From contig NZ_FWXV01000002.1 of assembly GCF_900176515.1 (NCBI RefSeq), forward strand, positions 558,001 through 622,000: DNA of 64,000 bases. Reading direction: 5' to 3'. The notes beneath the pieces were generated by a model. The model was given only the letters and a program-made list of their open reading frames with translations. It was not told the DNA's origin and ran no database searches. The translations under genes and the position numbers were made by a program. Positions 10,001 through 17,967 of the stretch are shown here, piece after piece. Origin of the DNA: Kibdelosporangium aridum. Its GTDB lineage: Bacteria > Actinomycetota > Actinomycetes > Mycobacteriales > Pseudonocardiaceae. How positions within the stretch are numbered: the first letter of the stretch is position 1; each line of letters opens with the position of its first letter.

Positions 10001-10204
10001 CAGGCACGGTCCTTGTCAGTCCAGGTCTCCCATGACGACGGCCTGACCTGGAAGGCCGCGCCGGTGGTGAACTTCAACGGCAAGTGGTTCACGGTGGTGT
10101 CGCATCCGAGTTCCGCGAACACCGTGTCGCTGAAGGCATCCGCCAAGGACGCGGACGGCAACGCGGTCGACCAGACCATCCACCGCGCGTTCCTGCTGAA
10201 ATAG
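7049..10204 (+). CDS. Large secreted S8 (subtilisin-like) serine peptidase
   Basis: 1051 residues. There is a signal peptide (about 1-30, cleavage near TATAA) and a propeptide to about residue 165. The catalytic domain has Asp199 (VAVLDTGID), His232 (GHGTHVAS), oxyanion Asn326 (AAGNTGG) and Ser403 (SGTSMAAPH). A C-terminal extension of about 600 residues looks like beta-sandwich modules, with a Fn3-like segment after about residue 455. This architecture is common in actinobacterial extracellular proteases. ATG 7049 is the first codon of the signal peptide. It is followed by a conserved 55-bp element and a terminator shared with purH. Confidence 0.93.
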   Translation: MSHKRSAIAVLAGLVACGLTVPVSGTATAAPLTRTLPPDRAVTLFTGDKVVLGGEHEVTVLAGKGREGTRFSYYSDERGDIHVIPEDARPLLRADKLDRRLFNVTQLIKNGYDDKTRADIPLIVSGGVGLAKERDLPSLNASVVRVDKAAGLRTFAAADKIWLDGPVRASLDKSIPQIGAPEAWNSGHTGKGTTVAVLDTGIDATHADLSDAVVGAQDFTGSASGVDDRDGHGTHVASIITGEHAKYRGVAPDAKLLNGKVLNDFGSGQESWIIAGMEWAAAKQGADVINMSLGGSLPSDGTDPMSQAVNRLTAETGSLFVIAAGNTGGMPPSPGAADAALTVGAVDHNDALAEFSSRGPRWGDNAIKPDITAPGVDIAAAKATNGRIGAPVDPTHVRLSGTSMAAPHVAGAAAIMAGIHPSWTATEIKSALMGSAKPNPSLTVFEQGSGRLDVAKAAKQPLRSAPASINAGVALWPHHDDEPIRKTVRYHNSGSAPMTADMTASIRDPHGNPAPAGMFTFSSPSITVPAGGEAEVVVTIDTRVNGPDGFYSGVVEAGGVRTPIAVDREVESYDVTVNFIDQNGNLTPESEIRFVEMDIRKAFIPDNPTGSLVARLPKGRYFVDSGVDDPGNRITLQMEPEFVVSSNTTLDIDARKGKPIGFTVDKPNAKAGTAFFQFARKTSWPGGTGAGFLWPNFDGVHVVPSQTSAAPGQFTYTTQTRMAEPDGNGGFTTSPYMYHLNHDVDGRVPDSLMVRVRDNQLARVRSEHGTTAPGSLGARDSIVTRPLPYTLDELYTPDFPWYNKFSQQSSDGSPQSSTRTDTRRSYKLGPVVTERWNFGVFGPAFVPQPNTVNTSAARAGDVMLFNFGLYADHDLRRTGASNDTGSTTLYRDGEQIGTEPWSGYGLHTVPAGDAQFRLHIEARNQLEVSNKVVVDWTFRSGTTPAQQALPLMAVRFAPAVDARQRVSRLIPTVVPVHIDHNSGGQARSLSVQVSHDDGLTWKAAPVVNFNGKWFTVVSHPSSANTVSLKASAKDADGNAVDQTIHRAFLLK

Positions 10205-10234
10205 GGGAAGACCCGCCAGACGGGCAGCCCCGAC

Positions 10235-10291
10235 CGCAACAGCAATTCCCGAGGGGGTCCCCCTGATTTCACGTTATCAGTGGGGTCTGAC
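10235..10291. repeat. Conserved intergenic element, copy A
   Basis: About 55 bases, starting GCAACAGCAATTCC, then AGGGG-GTC-CCCCT, then CTGATTTCACGTTATCAG and GGGG. It matches copy B at 60510-60567 in the same orientation. A small hairpin (CCCG-CCAGA-CGGG) lies just upstream, and copy B has GACCG-ACCTG-CGGTC in the same place. The C-run can pair with either flanking G-run. Both copies sit between convergent genes. Function is unknown; see findings. Confidence 0.65.
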
Positions 10292-10296
10292 AAAAC

Positions 10297-10334
10297 CGCC
10301 CAGCCAGGGAAGACCTGGCTGGGCGGCCCTTTGC
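10297..10334. terminator. Bidirectional terminator between subtilase and purH
   Basis: A perfect 13-bp stem, CCGCCCAGCCAGG / CCTGGCTGGGCGG, with a 4-base loop. On the minus strand it is followed by TTTTG, fitting the end of the purine operon; on the plus strand by CCCTTTG. Confidence 0.88.
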
Positions 10335-10342
10335 TCAGTCAA

Positions 10343-11908
10343 TCAGTGGGCGAAGTGACGCGTCCCGGTCAGGTACACCGCGACACCCGCGGCCTCGGCC
10401 GCCGCGATGGTCTCCTGGTCCCGGATCGAGCCACCCGGCTGCACGATCGCCTTCACGCCACCGTCGATCAGCACCTGCGGGCCGTCGGGGAACGGGAAGA
10501 ACGCATCCGAAGCGGCAACCGAACCCTTCGCCCGGTCACCAGCACGGGTCACCGCCAGCCGGCACGAGTCAACCCTGTTGACCTGGCCCATACCGACGCC
10601 AACGGTCGCGCCACCAGAAGCCAGCAGGATCGCGTTGGACTTCACGGCCCGGCATGCACGCCACGCGAAAGCCAAGTCCGCCAACGTTTCCTCGTCAACG
10701 GCCTCGCCGGTGGCGAGCGTCCAGTTCGCCGGGTCGTCGCCGTCGGCCTGCAGCGTGTCCTTGGTCTGCAGCAGCAAGCCGCCGGACACCGGGCGCATCT
10801 CGGCGCCGCCGCGCTGCGGCTCGGGCGCGACCAGGATGCGGATGTTCTTCTTGCGGGTCAGCACATCCACCGCGCCCTCGGCGTACGAAGGCGCCAGGAT
10901 CACCTCGGTGAAGATCTCCGCGACCTGCTCGGCCATGTCCAGCGTGACCTCACGGTTCGAGGCGATCACGCCGCCGTACGCGCTGACCGGGTCGCACTCG
11001 TGCGCCTTGCGGTGTGCCTCGGCAATGCTCACAGTGGACACTGCGATACCACAAGGGTTGGCGTGCTTGATGATCGCAACGCAGGGCTCGGCGTGGTCGT
11101 ACGCCGCGCGGTAGGCGGCATCGGCGTCCACGTAGTTGTTGTACGACATTTCCTTGCCGTGCAACTGTTCTGCAGTCGCCAGGCCGGATCCGCCGTGGCT
11201 CGAGACATACAACGCCGCGCTCTGGTGCGGGTTTTCGCCGTAGCGCAGGACGTTCGAGCGCTTCCAGCTCGCGCCGACCCAGCCGGGGAAGTTGCTGCCC
11301 TCGTCGTCCTGCGACAGCACGCTGCCCATCCACGAGGCCACAGCGATGTCGTACGACGCGGTGTGCCGGTAGGTCTCCAGCGCAAGCTGCTGGCGGTCCT
11401 CGATGGTGAAGCCACCAGAGTTGACCTTCTCCAGCACCCAGTCGTATCGCGACGGGTCGATCACCACCGCGACCGACGCGTGGTTCTTCGCCGCCGCACG
11501 CAGCATCGCCGGGCCACCGATGTCGATCTGCTCGACGCACTCGTCCGGCGACGCACCGGACGCGACTGTCTGCTCGAACGGGTACAGGTTCACCACGAGC
11601 AGGTCGAACGCCTTGATGTCCAGGTCAGCCAGCTGCTGGACGTGCTCGGGGCGGCGCATGTCGGCCAGCAGACCGGCGTGCACACGCGGGTGCAGCGTCT
11701 TGACCCGGCCGTCGAGCGACTCGGGAAACCCGGTGACCTGCTCGACCGGCGTCACGGGCACGCCCGCGTCGGCGAGCACCTTCGCGGTCCCGCCGGTGGA
11801 GATGATCTCCACCCCGGCCGCGTGCAGCCCGGTCCCAAGCTCCAGCAGACCGGCCTTGTCCGAGACGCCGATCAGCGCACGCCGCACCGGACGTGTCTCT
11901 GAGTTCAC
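10343..11908 (-). CDS. purH: Bifunctional AICAR transformylase / IMP cyclohydrolase
   Basis: 521 residues catalysing the last two steps of IMP synthesis. The N-terminal cyclohydrolase (MGS-like fold) starts [13 protein letters not shown] and contains [13 protein letters not shown] and [13 protein letters not shown]. The C-terminal transformylase contains the catalytic IIKHANPCG loop and ends in [13 protein letters not shown] and TGTRHFAH. The start is GTG 11908: it overlaps the purN stop (GTGA), an AGGTGAG site lies upstream, and the protein aligns from here. The longer open frame to 12307 reads through purN in another frame. It forms the purN-purH pair, as in M. tuberculosis. Confidence 0.96.
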   Translation of the reverse strand: MNSETRPVRRALIGVSDKAGLLELGTGLHAAGVEIISTGGTAKVLADAGVPVTPVEQVTGFPESLDGRVKTLHPRVHAGLLADMRRPEHVQQLADLDIKAFDLLVVNLYPFEQTVASGASPDECVEQIDIGGPAMLRAAAKNHASVAVVIDPSRYDWVLEKVNSGGFTIEDRQQLALETYRHTASYDIAVASWMGSVLSQDDEGSNFPGWVGASWKRSNVLRYGENPHQSAALYVSSHGGSGLATAEQLHGKEMSYNNYVDADAAYRAAYDHAEPCVAIIKHANPCGIAVSTVSIAEAHRKAHECDPVSAYGGVIASNREVTLDMAEQVAEIFTEVILAPSYAEGAVDVLTRKKNIRILVAPEPQRGGAEMRPVSGGLLLQTKDTLQADGDDPANWTLATGEAVDEETLADLAFAWRACRAVKSNAILLASGGATVGVGMGQVNRVDSCRLAVTRAGDRAKGSVAASDAFFPFPDGPQVLIDGGVKAIVQPGGSIRDQETIAAAEAAGVAVYLTGTRHFAH

Positions 11909-12537
11909 GGGATGCTCACCTTTCGTCCATCCACGGTGTAGCCCTCGCGCACCAACCGCGCGAGCACGTCGACCAGCAGCCGCCGCTCCACCGTCTTGAT
12001 CCGTTCGTGCAGTCCGGCCACATCGTCGCCGGACTCGACCGGCACCGCCTCCTGGGCCAGGATTGGTCCGGTGTCCACACCGGTATCCACCAGGTGCACG
12101 GTGCAGCCGGTGACCTTCACGCCGTACGCGACCGCTTCTTCGACCGCGTGCGCGCCGGGGAACGCGGGCAGCAACGCGGGATGCGTGTTGATGACGCGCC
12201 CGGCGAACTGAGTCAGGAACGCAGACCCGAGGATCTTCATGAAGCCCGCCGAGACCACCAAGTCGGGTTCGTAGGCCGCGACCGCCTTGGCGAGCGCTTG
12301 GTCCCACGCGGACCGGTCGGCGTGGTCACGCACGCGTTCGACGAACGTGGGCACTCCGGCGCGTTCGGCGCGCGCCAGCCCTTCGATACCCGTGCGGTCG
12401 GCTCCGACCGCGACGACCTTGATCGGACAGGTCTCGTCGCGGGCCTCGTCCAGCAGCGCCTGCAGCAGGGTGCCCGATCCGGAGACGAGCACGACGACCT
12501 TGGCGGGGGTGGGCAGAGATGTCGGGTGAGCGCTCAG
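11905..12537 (-). CDS. purN: Phosphoribosylglycinamide formyltransferase
   Basis: About 210 residues; it transfers formyl from 10-formyl-THF to GAR. Landmarks are [27 protein letters not shown] and the catalytic [13 protein letters not shown] (Asn, His), with Asp in GVDTGPIL. No ATG, GTG or TTG lies at the family start position. The first in-frame GTG (12492) would remove the first beta strand. CTG 12537 has AGGAG 6 bases upstream and gives a normal N-terminus, so a CTG start is proposed. It overlaps purH by 4 bases and lies 41 bases after perM. Confidence 0.92.
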   Translation of the reverse strand: MSAHPTSLPTPAKVVVLVSGSGTLLQALLDEARDETCPIKVVAVGADRTGIEGLARAERAGVPTFVERVRDHADRSAWDQALAKAVAAYEPDLVVSAGFMKILGSAFLTQFAGRVINTHPALLPAFPGAHAVEEAVAYGVKVTGCTVHLVDTGVDTGPILAQEAVPVESGDDVAGLHERIKTVERRLLVDVLARLVREGYTVDGRKVSIP

Positions 12538-12578
12538 CGTGATCTCCTGGCCTGGTCGGTTGTGGCCAGCCTAAGTGC

Positions 12579-13937
12579 TCACTTCTCGATCTCTTCCGGC
12601 AGGTCCGGCTCATCGTTGTCTTCGGCCTGCTCATCGGTGTCCTGCGCGACCGGTTCCGCCGGTGGGCCGGCCTCCTGCTCCTCGGCCGGTTCTTCCTCGG
12701 CGTCTTGCGCTTCGGCACTGTCCGTGAGGTCTTCGGGCTCCTCAGCGGCTTCGGCGGCGGCCTCGGCCTCGATGGCGTCGTCAAGCAGCCCACGCGACGG
12801 AACCAGCACCAGACGCGGCCCGGCCCACCACGCCACGGTCGCCGCGGGCAACGCGATCCACAACAGCATCGCCAGGCCGAGGCTCCACGGATGCATGCTC
12901 AACGGATCGAACATGCCGTCCGCGAGCCGTCCACCCGCGCCAATGGCGAGCAACAGACAACCACCGGCCACCACCACGGCCGCTGCGCCCACCGCGCGCA
13001 GCCGTGCGATCGGGTCTTCGCTGGCGTCACGCAGAATCCAGCCCACGAACGCGCCAACGCCAAGCGGCAGCAGGAAAAACACCGGCCACCACGCCGCACC
13101 GGTCTCCGGCAGGGCGGCAAGCACTGGCACACCGGGCAACGGACCGCCGGTGAAATGCAGCGGCGTGGCCGTGAGCTGGCCGATCGTCACGCCAGGGCCT
13201 GCGGCGAAGGACATTCCGCCCACGACGGCGTTCGGCAGGTACGCGACCGACAGCAAGAACATGCCGACGCTGTCGCCGATCCCCGGCGAGAAAAGACCAG
13301 CGGCCGTCGTGAAGGACGTGCCCAATCCCAACAGGACCAGGCAGGTGCCCACGCCGATCATCGTGCCGAGACCGATCAGTCCGGCCCACAGGCCGTGCAC
13401 CGCGAGTTCGTCGACCCGGTCGAACACGTCGTCCAGATATCCCTGCCTGGCAAGGCCAATCACCGCGGCCAGCGCGGCAACCCCAGCTGGCACAAGCAAT
13501 CCGGCCGCAAGCGACGCCGATGACGTGACCTCAGCGAGCACCCCGCCCGCGATGGCGTGCGTGGCCGAGACAGTCGCGATGATCGGCAAGGTGTCCCGCG
13601 CGGAGTCGACCTCGATGCGATCGGCGGCGTTCGTGACCGCGCGGCCGATGAGGAGAATGATCAACAACGTCGGCAGCAGCGGCAAGGCGCCGAGGTCGTG
13701 CCCGTCGAGCCGCAGTGGCACCTGGTACGCGGCAAGCCAGCCCGGCATGGCCGCGGACAACACACTCACGGTGGAGACGTCGGCTTTGGTCGCGACGGAG
13801 ATCACCAACGCGAGCACCACGACCACACCCGCGTACCCCACGAACAGCGGGCCGATACCGGCGACCAGCAGGACCCGCGCACGGCTGCGGATCGGCTCGT
13901 CGACGTCGTCCTCGACATCGGGTGGGTACAGCGACAT
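12579..13937 (-). CDS. perM: PerM-like polytopic membrane protein (DUF6350)
   Basis: 452 residues with a short acidic N-terminus, about ten hydrophobic segments between residues 25 and 390, and a long acidic Glu/Asp/Ala tail (EAEAAAEAAEEPED and on to LPEEIEK). Position directly upstream of purN-purH matches M. tuberculosis Rv0955 (perM), needed for cell division under low Mg2+/IFN-gamma stress. The family assignment rests on this synteny and the membrane layout rather than on a motif. ATG 13937 is the only start near the first acidic segment. Probably transcribed with purN and purH. Confidence 0.75.
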   Translation of the reverse strand: MSLYPPDVEDDVDEPIRSRARVLLVAGIGPLFVGYAGVVVVLALVISVATKADVSTVSVLSAAMPGWLAAYQVPLRLDGHDLGALPLLPTLLIILLIGRAVTNAADRIEVDSARDTLPIIATVSATHAIAGGVLAEVTSSASLAAGLLVPAGVAALAAVIGLARQGYLDDVFDRVDELAVHGLWAGLIGLGTMIGVGTCLVLLGLGTSFTTAAGLFSPGIGDSVGMFLLSVAYLPNAVVGGMSFAAGPGVTIGQLTATPLHFTGGPLPGVPVLAALPETGAAWWPVFFLLPLGVGAFVGWILRDASEDPIARLRAVGAAAVVVAGGCLLLAIGAGGRLADGMFDPLSMHPWSLGLAMLLWIALPAATVAWWAGPRLVLVPSRGLLDDAIEAEAAAEAAEEPEDLTDSAEAQDAEEEPAEEQEAGPPAEPVAQDTDEQAEDNDEPDLPEEIEK

Positions 13938-14047
13938 GCACGCACCCTGACAGCCGTCGCGGGCCGCCCGCCGGACGGCACGCCGCCAGTCAACCGATCA
14001 AGTGAACACTGTCGGCGCTGCTCACAGAGTGTCTACATAAGACGACG

Positions 14048-14074
14048 GGCGGGCCGTGAAGATCACGACCCGCC
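14048..14074 (-). terminator. Terminator after the Rv0954-like gene
   Basis: Inverted repeat GGCGGGCCGTGA / TCACGACCCGCC with a 3-base loop and one mismatch, 17 bases past the stop codon. The minus-strand sequence continues GTCGTCTTAT, a weak U-rich tail. Confidence 0.6.
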
Positions 14075-14090
14075 CGCCGGACAAGATCCT

Positions 14091-14807
14091 TTACTGCGGC
14101 GGCTGCTGCGGGTAGCCACCCGGCGGGGTGCCGGGAGCACCGAACTGGCCCTGCTGCGGCGCGAACTGCGTCTGCTGGCCGGGCCCGCCGAACGGCTGCT
14201 GGCCGGGCTGCGGCTGCTGCACCGTCGGACCGCCACCAGGCTGCGGGAACGCACCACTGGGCGGGTACGCACCAGGCTGTTGTTGCTGCTGCGGGTAACC
14301 ACCACCCGGCGCGCCGTACGGGTTCGGCGCGGGCGGCTTGATGACGCCCTCTTCGAACAGGAACGCCGCCACCGCGGCACCGGCCTGCAAGATGCCGAAG
14401 ATCAACACCATGACGCCACCGGCCGCGAGGCTGCCGGAAATGGAGAACACGGTGAACAAGAACGCGAGCATCGCGCCGAGGCTCAACGCCGCGGGCAGCA
14501 CGCCTGCCTTCTTGTCCTTGTCACCCGGCAGGATCACCGGGAGCGCGGCGAAGCCACCGGCCGCGAACAACGCGGGCAGCCAGCCGAACGGCGACTCGTA
14601 GAAGGCGCTGCCGGTGATGATCGGGGCAAAGCCGAGGAAGAGGTTGAGCACACCGAGACCGCCCGCACCGAGCGCGAGCATCTGCGGGAGGCTCATTTTC
14701 ATGCCGGCGCCTTGGCCGGGCGGGGGACCGTAACCAGGTGGGCCGGGCGGGGGCTGGTGCGGGCCTTGACCCGGGTAGCCGCCCGGCGCTCCGCTCGGGA
14801 AGGTCAT
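14091..14807 (-). CDS. DUF5336-type membrane protein (Rv0954 / 34-kDa antigen-like)
   Basis: 238 residues. A Gly/Pro-rich N-terminus (about 1-38) precedes four hydrophobic helices (about 39-150) and a Gln/Pro/Gly-rich tail ([13 protein letters not shown], repeated QQ/PG motifs). Topology and synteny (between sucD and perM) match Rv0954, reported as a divisome-associated membrane protein in mycobacteria. The disordered tail may bind cell-division partners; that is inferred. ATG 14807 is the first start before the Gly/Pro region. It has its own 650-base upstream region and a terminator downstream. Confidence 0.72.
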   Translation of the reverse strand: MTFPSGAPGGYPGQGPHQPPPGPPGYGPPPGQGAGMKMSLPQMLALGAGGLGVLNLFLGFAPIITGSAFYESPFGWLPALFAAGGFAALPVILPGDKDKKAGVLPAALSLGAMLAFLFTVFSISGSLAAGGVMVLIFGILQAGAAVAAFLFEEGVIKPPAPNPYGAPGGGYPQQQQQPGAYPPSGAFPQPGGGPTVQQPQPGQQPFGGPGQQTQFAPQQGQFGAPGTPPGGYPQQPPQ

Positions 14808-15454
14808 CGCGTGGTTCTCCTCAGCTGCTGCTCACCGCGATAGTTCGGATGAAATTTTTCCACCTCTGACGCAGCCCGGCACAACACGGTTCCCGATTGT
14901 TCCGGTTACTGCACACATGGCAGGGCCGGACGCTACACCAGCGCCCAGCCCTGTCAGTGAATCACTCTTCGCCCCGGTGCGCCGCCCAACGGCGCCACAA
15001 CCCATGGACACGACCGCACACAACCCGCAGACCAGCGAAAACTTTGGCCCGGCGCGGGAAAGCCGACCGCCATGCAGTCTGTCGAGAACGCTGCGACCTG
15101 CGAGAACACTTCGACCGGACGACCGATCCGCGAGACACACAGCATTGGCTGGGGCTGGTGCCGAAGTTCCTCACCTGGGCCGTCGTCCCCAACCTCACGC
15201 GCACACCCACAACACAGCCAGGCGAACCTGGCGAAACCGGCTTACACAGGGCCCGCGACATCACCAGACCACTGCGCTCACCCAGAAAACCCGCTCCCAA
15301 GCAGCCCCCACCACTCCCGGGGGGCGACCCCGATCCCATTCTACTGGGGGTATGGGCTGGTCAAAGGGGTTACGGCGGGTTGTGGACAACCAGATTTGCG
15401 AACGGTCCGTTCGTACGGCCAACAACTCCGCGTACGAACGGACCGTTCGTGCGA
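14808..15454. other. Intergenic region between the Rv0954-like gene and sucD
   Basis: About 650 bases without a credible gene. Open frames here are Arg/Pro-rich and lack start sites. It should hold the promoter of the gene at 14091-14807; an A/T-rich patch (GAAATTTTTCC) lies at about 14851. The sucD-proximal end carries a long perfect inverted repeat (15399-15449). Confidence 0.5.
15399..15449. repeat. Perfect 19-bp inverted repeat downstream of sucD
   Basis: Arms CGAACGGTCCGTTCGTACG and its exact complement, separated by 13 bases, 6 bases past the sucD stop. Each arm also contains the near-palindrome CGAACGGNCCGTTCG, so the site can be read as a terminator stem or as two TetR-like operator sites. 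No T-run follows on the minus strand. Confidence 0.75.
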
Positions 15455-16339
15455 TCAGCCTTCGACGATGGCCCGTGCCAGGGCAGCCGTCTCGCTCGGG
15501 GTCTTGCCGACCTTCACGCCGGCGGCCTCGAGGGCTTCCTTCTTCGCCGCGGCGGTACCGGCCGAGCCGGACACGATCGCGCCCGCGTGGCCCATGGTCT
15601 TGCCCTCGGGGGCAGTGAAGCCCGCGACGTAGCCGACGACCGGCTTGGTCACGTTCTCCTTGATGTAGGCCGCCGCGCGCTCCTCGGCGTCACCACCGAT
15701 CTCACCGATCATCACGATCAGCTCGGTCTCGGGGTCGTCCTGGAACGCCGCCAACGCGTCGATGTGCGTGGTGCCGATGACCGGGTCACCGCCGATGCCC
15801 ACCGCGGACGAGAAACCGATGTCGCGCAGCTCGTACATCAGCTGGTAGGTCAGCGTGCCGGACTTCGACACCAGGCCGATCTTGCCGGGGCCGGTGATGT
15901 CCGCGGGGATGATGCCCGCGTTGGACTTGCCGGGCGAGATCACACCGGGGCAGTTCGGGCCGATGATCCGGGTCTTGTTGCCCTTCGCGACCGCGTGCGC
16001 CCAGAAGTAGGCCGAGTCGTGCACCGGGATGCCTTCGGTGATCACGACGGCGAGGCCGATGCCGGCGTCGATCGCCTCGATCACGGCGTCCTTGGCGAAC
16101 TTCGGCGGGACGAAGATCACCGACACGTCCGCGCCGGTCTTCTCCATCGCCTCGGCCACCGAACCGAACACCGGTACGAGCGTGCCGTCGATGTCAGCCT
16201 CGGTGCCGGCCTTGCGCGGGTTCACGCCGCCGACGATGTTCGTGCCCGACTTGAGCATCCGCTTGGTGTGCTTGGTGCCCTCGGACCCGGTCATGCCCTG
16301 GACGATGACCTTGGAGTTCTCGTTGAGGAAGATGGCCAT
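15455..16339 (-). CDS. sucD: Succinyl-CoA synthetase (ADP-forming), alpha subunit
   Basis: 294 residues. With SucC it interconverts succinyl-CoA and succinate with substrate-level phosphorylation in the TCA cycle. Landmarks are the CoA-binding Rossmann segment [32 protein letters not shown], and the phosphorylated active-site His in [15 protein letters not shown] 16339 ([10 protein letters not shown]) is the family start. GTG 16348, overlapping the sucC stop, is an alternative adding three residues. It is translated directly after sucC. Confidence 0.96.
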   Translation of the reverse strand: MAIFLNENSKVIVQGMTGSEGTKHTKRMLKSGTNIVGGVNPRKAGTEADIDGTLVPVFGSVAEAMEKTGADVSVIFVPPKFAKDAVIEAIDAGIGLAVVITEGIPVHDSAYFWAHAVAKGNKTRIIGPNCPGVISPGKSNAGIIPADITGPGKIGLVSKSGTLTYQLMYELRDIGFSSAVGIGGDPVIGTTHIDALAAFQDDPETELIVMIGEIGGDAEERAAAYIKENVTKPVVGYVAGFTAPEGKTMGHAGAIVSGSAGTAAAKKEALEAAGVKVGKTPSETAALARAIVEG

Positions 16340-16344
16340 CTCGT

Positions 16345-17523
16345 TCACGCCCCCGCAGCAGCAAGTGCGGCAGCCTTGTCAGCTGCGTTGTCCATTGTGT
16401 CCACCTGCTCGAGGCCGGGCAGCGCGGCCTCGGTGAGGATGCGGCGGCCCTCCTCGGCGTTGTTGCCGTCCAGCCGGACCACGATCGGCCGGCTGACCGC
16501 CTCGCCGCGGGACTCAAGCAGCTTGAAGGCCTGCACGATGCCGTTGGCGACCGCGTCGCACGCGGTGATGCCGCCGAAGACGTTCACGAAGACGCTGCGC
16601 ACGTCCGGGTCAGACAGGATGATCTCCAGCCCGTTGGCCATCACCTCGGCCGACGCGCCACCACCGATGTCGAGGAAGTTGGCAGGCTTCACGCCGCCGT
16701 GCTTCTCGCCCGCGTAAGCGACAACGTCCAAAGTGGACATGACGAGGCCCGCGCCGTTGCCGATGATGCCGACCTGGCCGTCGAGCTTGACGTAGTTGAG
16801 GTCCTTCGCCTTGGCGGCGGCCTCAAGCGGGTCCTCGGCGGCGATGTCGACGAGGTCCGCGTGCGCCGGGTGGCGGAAGGACGCGTTGTCGTCCAGCGTG
16901 ACCTTGCCGTCCAACGCGATGATCTGGTCCTGCGGGTCGCGGACCAGCGGGTTCACCTCGACCAGCGTGGCGTCCTCGGAAACGAAGGTCTCCCACAGCT
17001 TGACGACGACCTCGGCGGCCTGGCCGGCGATCGCCTCGGGGAACTTCGCCTGCGCCACGATCTCGTTCGCCTTGGCAAGGTCGACGCCCTCGATCGGGTC
17101 GATCAGGACCTTGGCCAGCGCCTCGGGCTTGGTCGCGGCGACCTCTTCGATGTCCATGCCGCCCTCGACGGAGGCCATCGCGAGGAACTTGCGGTTGGCG
17201 CGGTCGAGCAGGAACGAGAAGTAGTACTCCTCGGCGATCTCGGACGCCGGCGTCACCAGCACCCGGCGGACCACGTGGCCCTTGATGTCCAGTCCGAGGA
17301 TGGCCTCGGCCTTGGTCTTGGTGTCCTCCGGGTCGTCGGCCAGCTTCACGCCGCCCGCCTTGCCGCGGCCACCGGTCTTCACCTGTGCCTTGACGACGAC
17401 GCGCTGACCCAGATCGGCCGCGATCGCCTTGGCGTCTTCGGGGTTGTCAGCCACGGAGCCCGGCAGTACCGGCACTCCGTGGGCGGCGAAGAGGTCCTTC
17501 GCCTGGTACTCGTACAGGTCCAC
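16345..17523 (-). CDS. sucC: Succinyl-CoA synthetase (ADP-forming), beta subunit
   Basis: 392 residues. The N-terminal ATP-grasp domain ([21 protein letters not shown] at the start, then [18 protein letters not shown]) is followed by the C-terminal ligase domain with [21 protein letters not shown] and [11 protein letters not shown]. The start is GTG 17523: GGAG lies 6 bases upstream and the family begins with (M)DLYEYQ, whereas the longer frame to 17550 adds a non-conserved extension. It forms the sucCD operon, as in Rv0951-Rv0952. Confidence 0.96.
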   Translation of the reverse strand: MDLYEYQAKDLFAAHGVPVLPGSVADNPEDAKAIAADLGQRVVVKAQVKTGGRGKAGGVKLADDPEDTKTKAEAILGLDIKGHVVRRVLVTPASEIAEEYYFSFLLDRANRKFLAMASVEGGMDIEEVAATKPEALAKVLIDPIEGVDLAKANEIVAQAKFPEAIAGQAAEVVVKLWETFVSEDATLVEVNPLVRDPQDQIIALDGKVTLDDNASFRHPAHADLVDIAAEDPLEAAAKAKDLNYVKLDGQVGIIGNGAGLVMSTLDVVAYAGEKHGGVKPANFLDIGGGASAEVMANGLEIILSDPDVRSVFVNVFGGITACDAVANGIVQAFKLLESRGEAVSRPIVVRLDGNNAEEGRRILTEAALPGLEQVDTMDNAADKAAALAAAGA

Positions 17524-17616
17524 TGAGAGCTCCTGCTCCACCATATGCACTGCGTTGGACGGAACGACCCTAGCGACCTGCGTCTTGGGCCGGGCCGTCG
17601 GTACTGGTGAGGTCGG

Positions 17617-17967
17617 TCACCGCTCGTGATCGGGCTTGAGCGTGCTTGCCCAGCTCACGACGCCTTCAGCGTTGCCTGGCCGGAAAATCGCCTTGACTCC
17701 GGCCGCTCGGAGGGCCTGTTCGTCGCCCTCCGCAGTGGCGAACACCACGGTCCGCGTGGCCAGTTCTGTACCGATCAGGCGATGTTCGTCGCTCCGGACG
17801 ACCAGTCCGACGGCCCGTACGTCCTCTTGTTCGGCCGCACGAGCGATCTCCTCGGCGGACCCGGCTTTGGCGTAGACGACCTCAACGCCGCTGTCGCGCA
17901 GCGCACGGGCCAAGCTCTGCGTTTCGATGTCGTCAGGTTCCAGTTCGACGAGCAGCAACCGGATCAT
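17617..17967 (-). CDS. Cobalamin-binding-domain-like protein lacking the His ligand
   Basis: 116 residues with the fold pattern of the B12-binding domain at the end of methylmalonyl-CoA mutase: a beta strand (IRLLLVELEP), a helix with SLARALRDSGVEVVYA, then AEEIARAAEQEDVRAVGLVV. Functional domains carry DxHxxG after the first strand. Here the equivalent is ELEPDDIETQ, with no His, so B12 is probably not bound in the base-off/His-on mode. The gene overlaps the upstream membrane-protein gene by 4 bases and is therefore coupled to it. Its role may be structural or regulatory and is unknown. Confidence 0.7.
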   Translation of the reverse strand: MIRLLLVELEPDDIETQSLARALRDSGVEVVYAKAGSAEEIARAAEQEDVRAVGLVVRSDEHRLIGTELATRTVVFATAEGDEQALRAAGVKAIFRPGNAEGVVSWASTLKPDHER

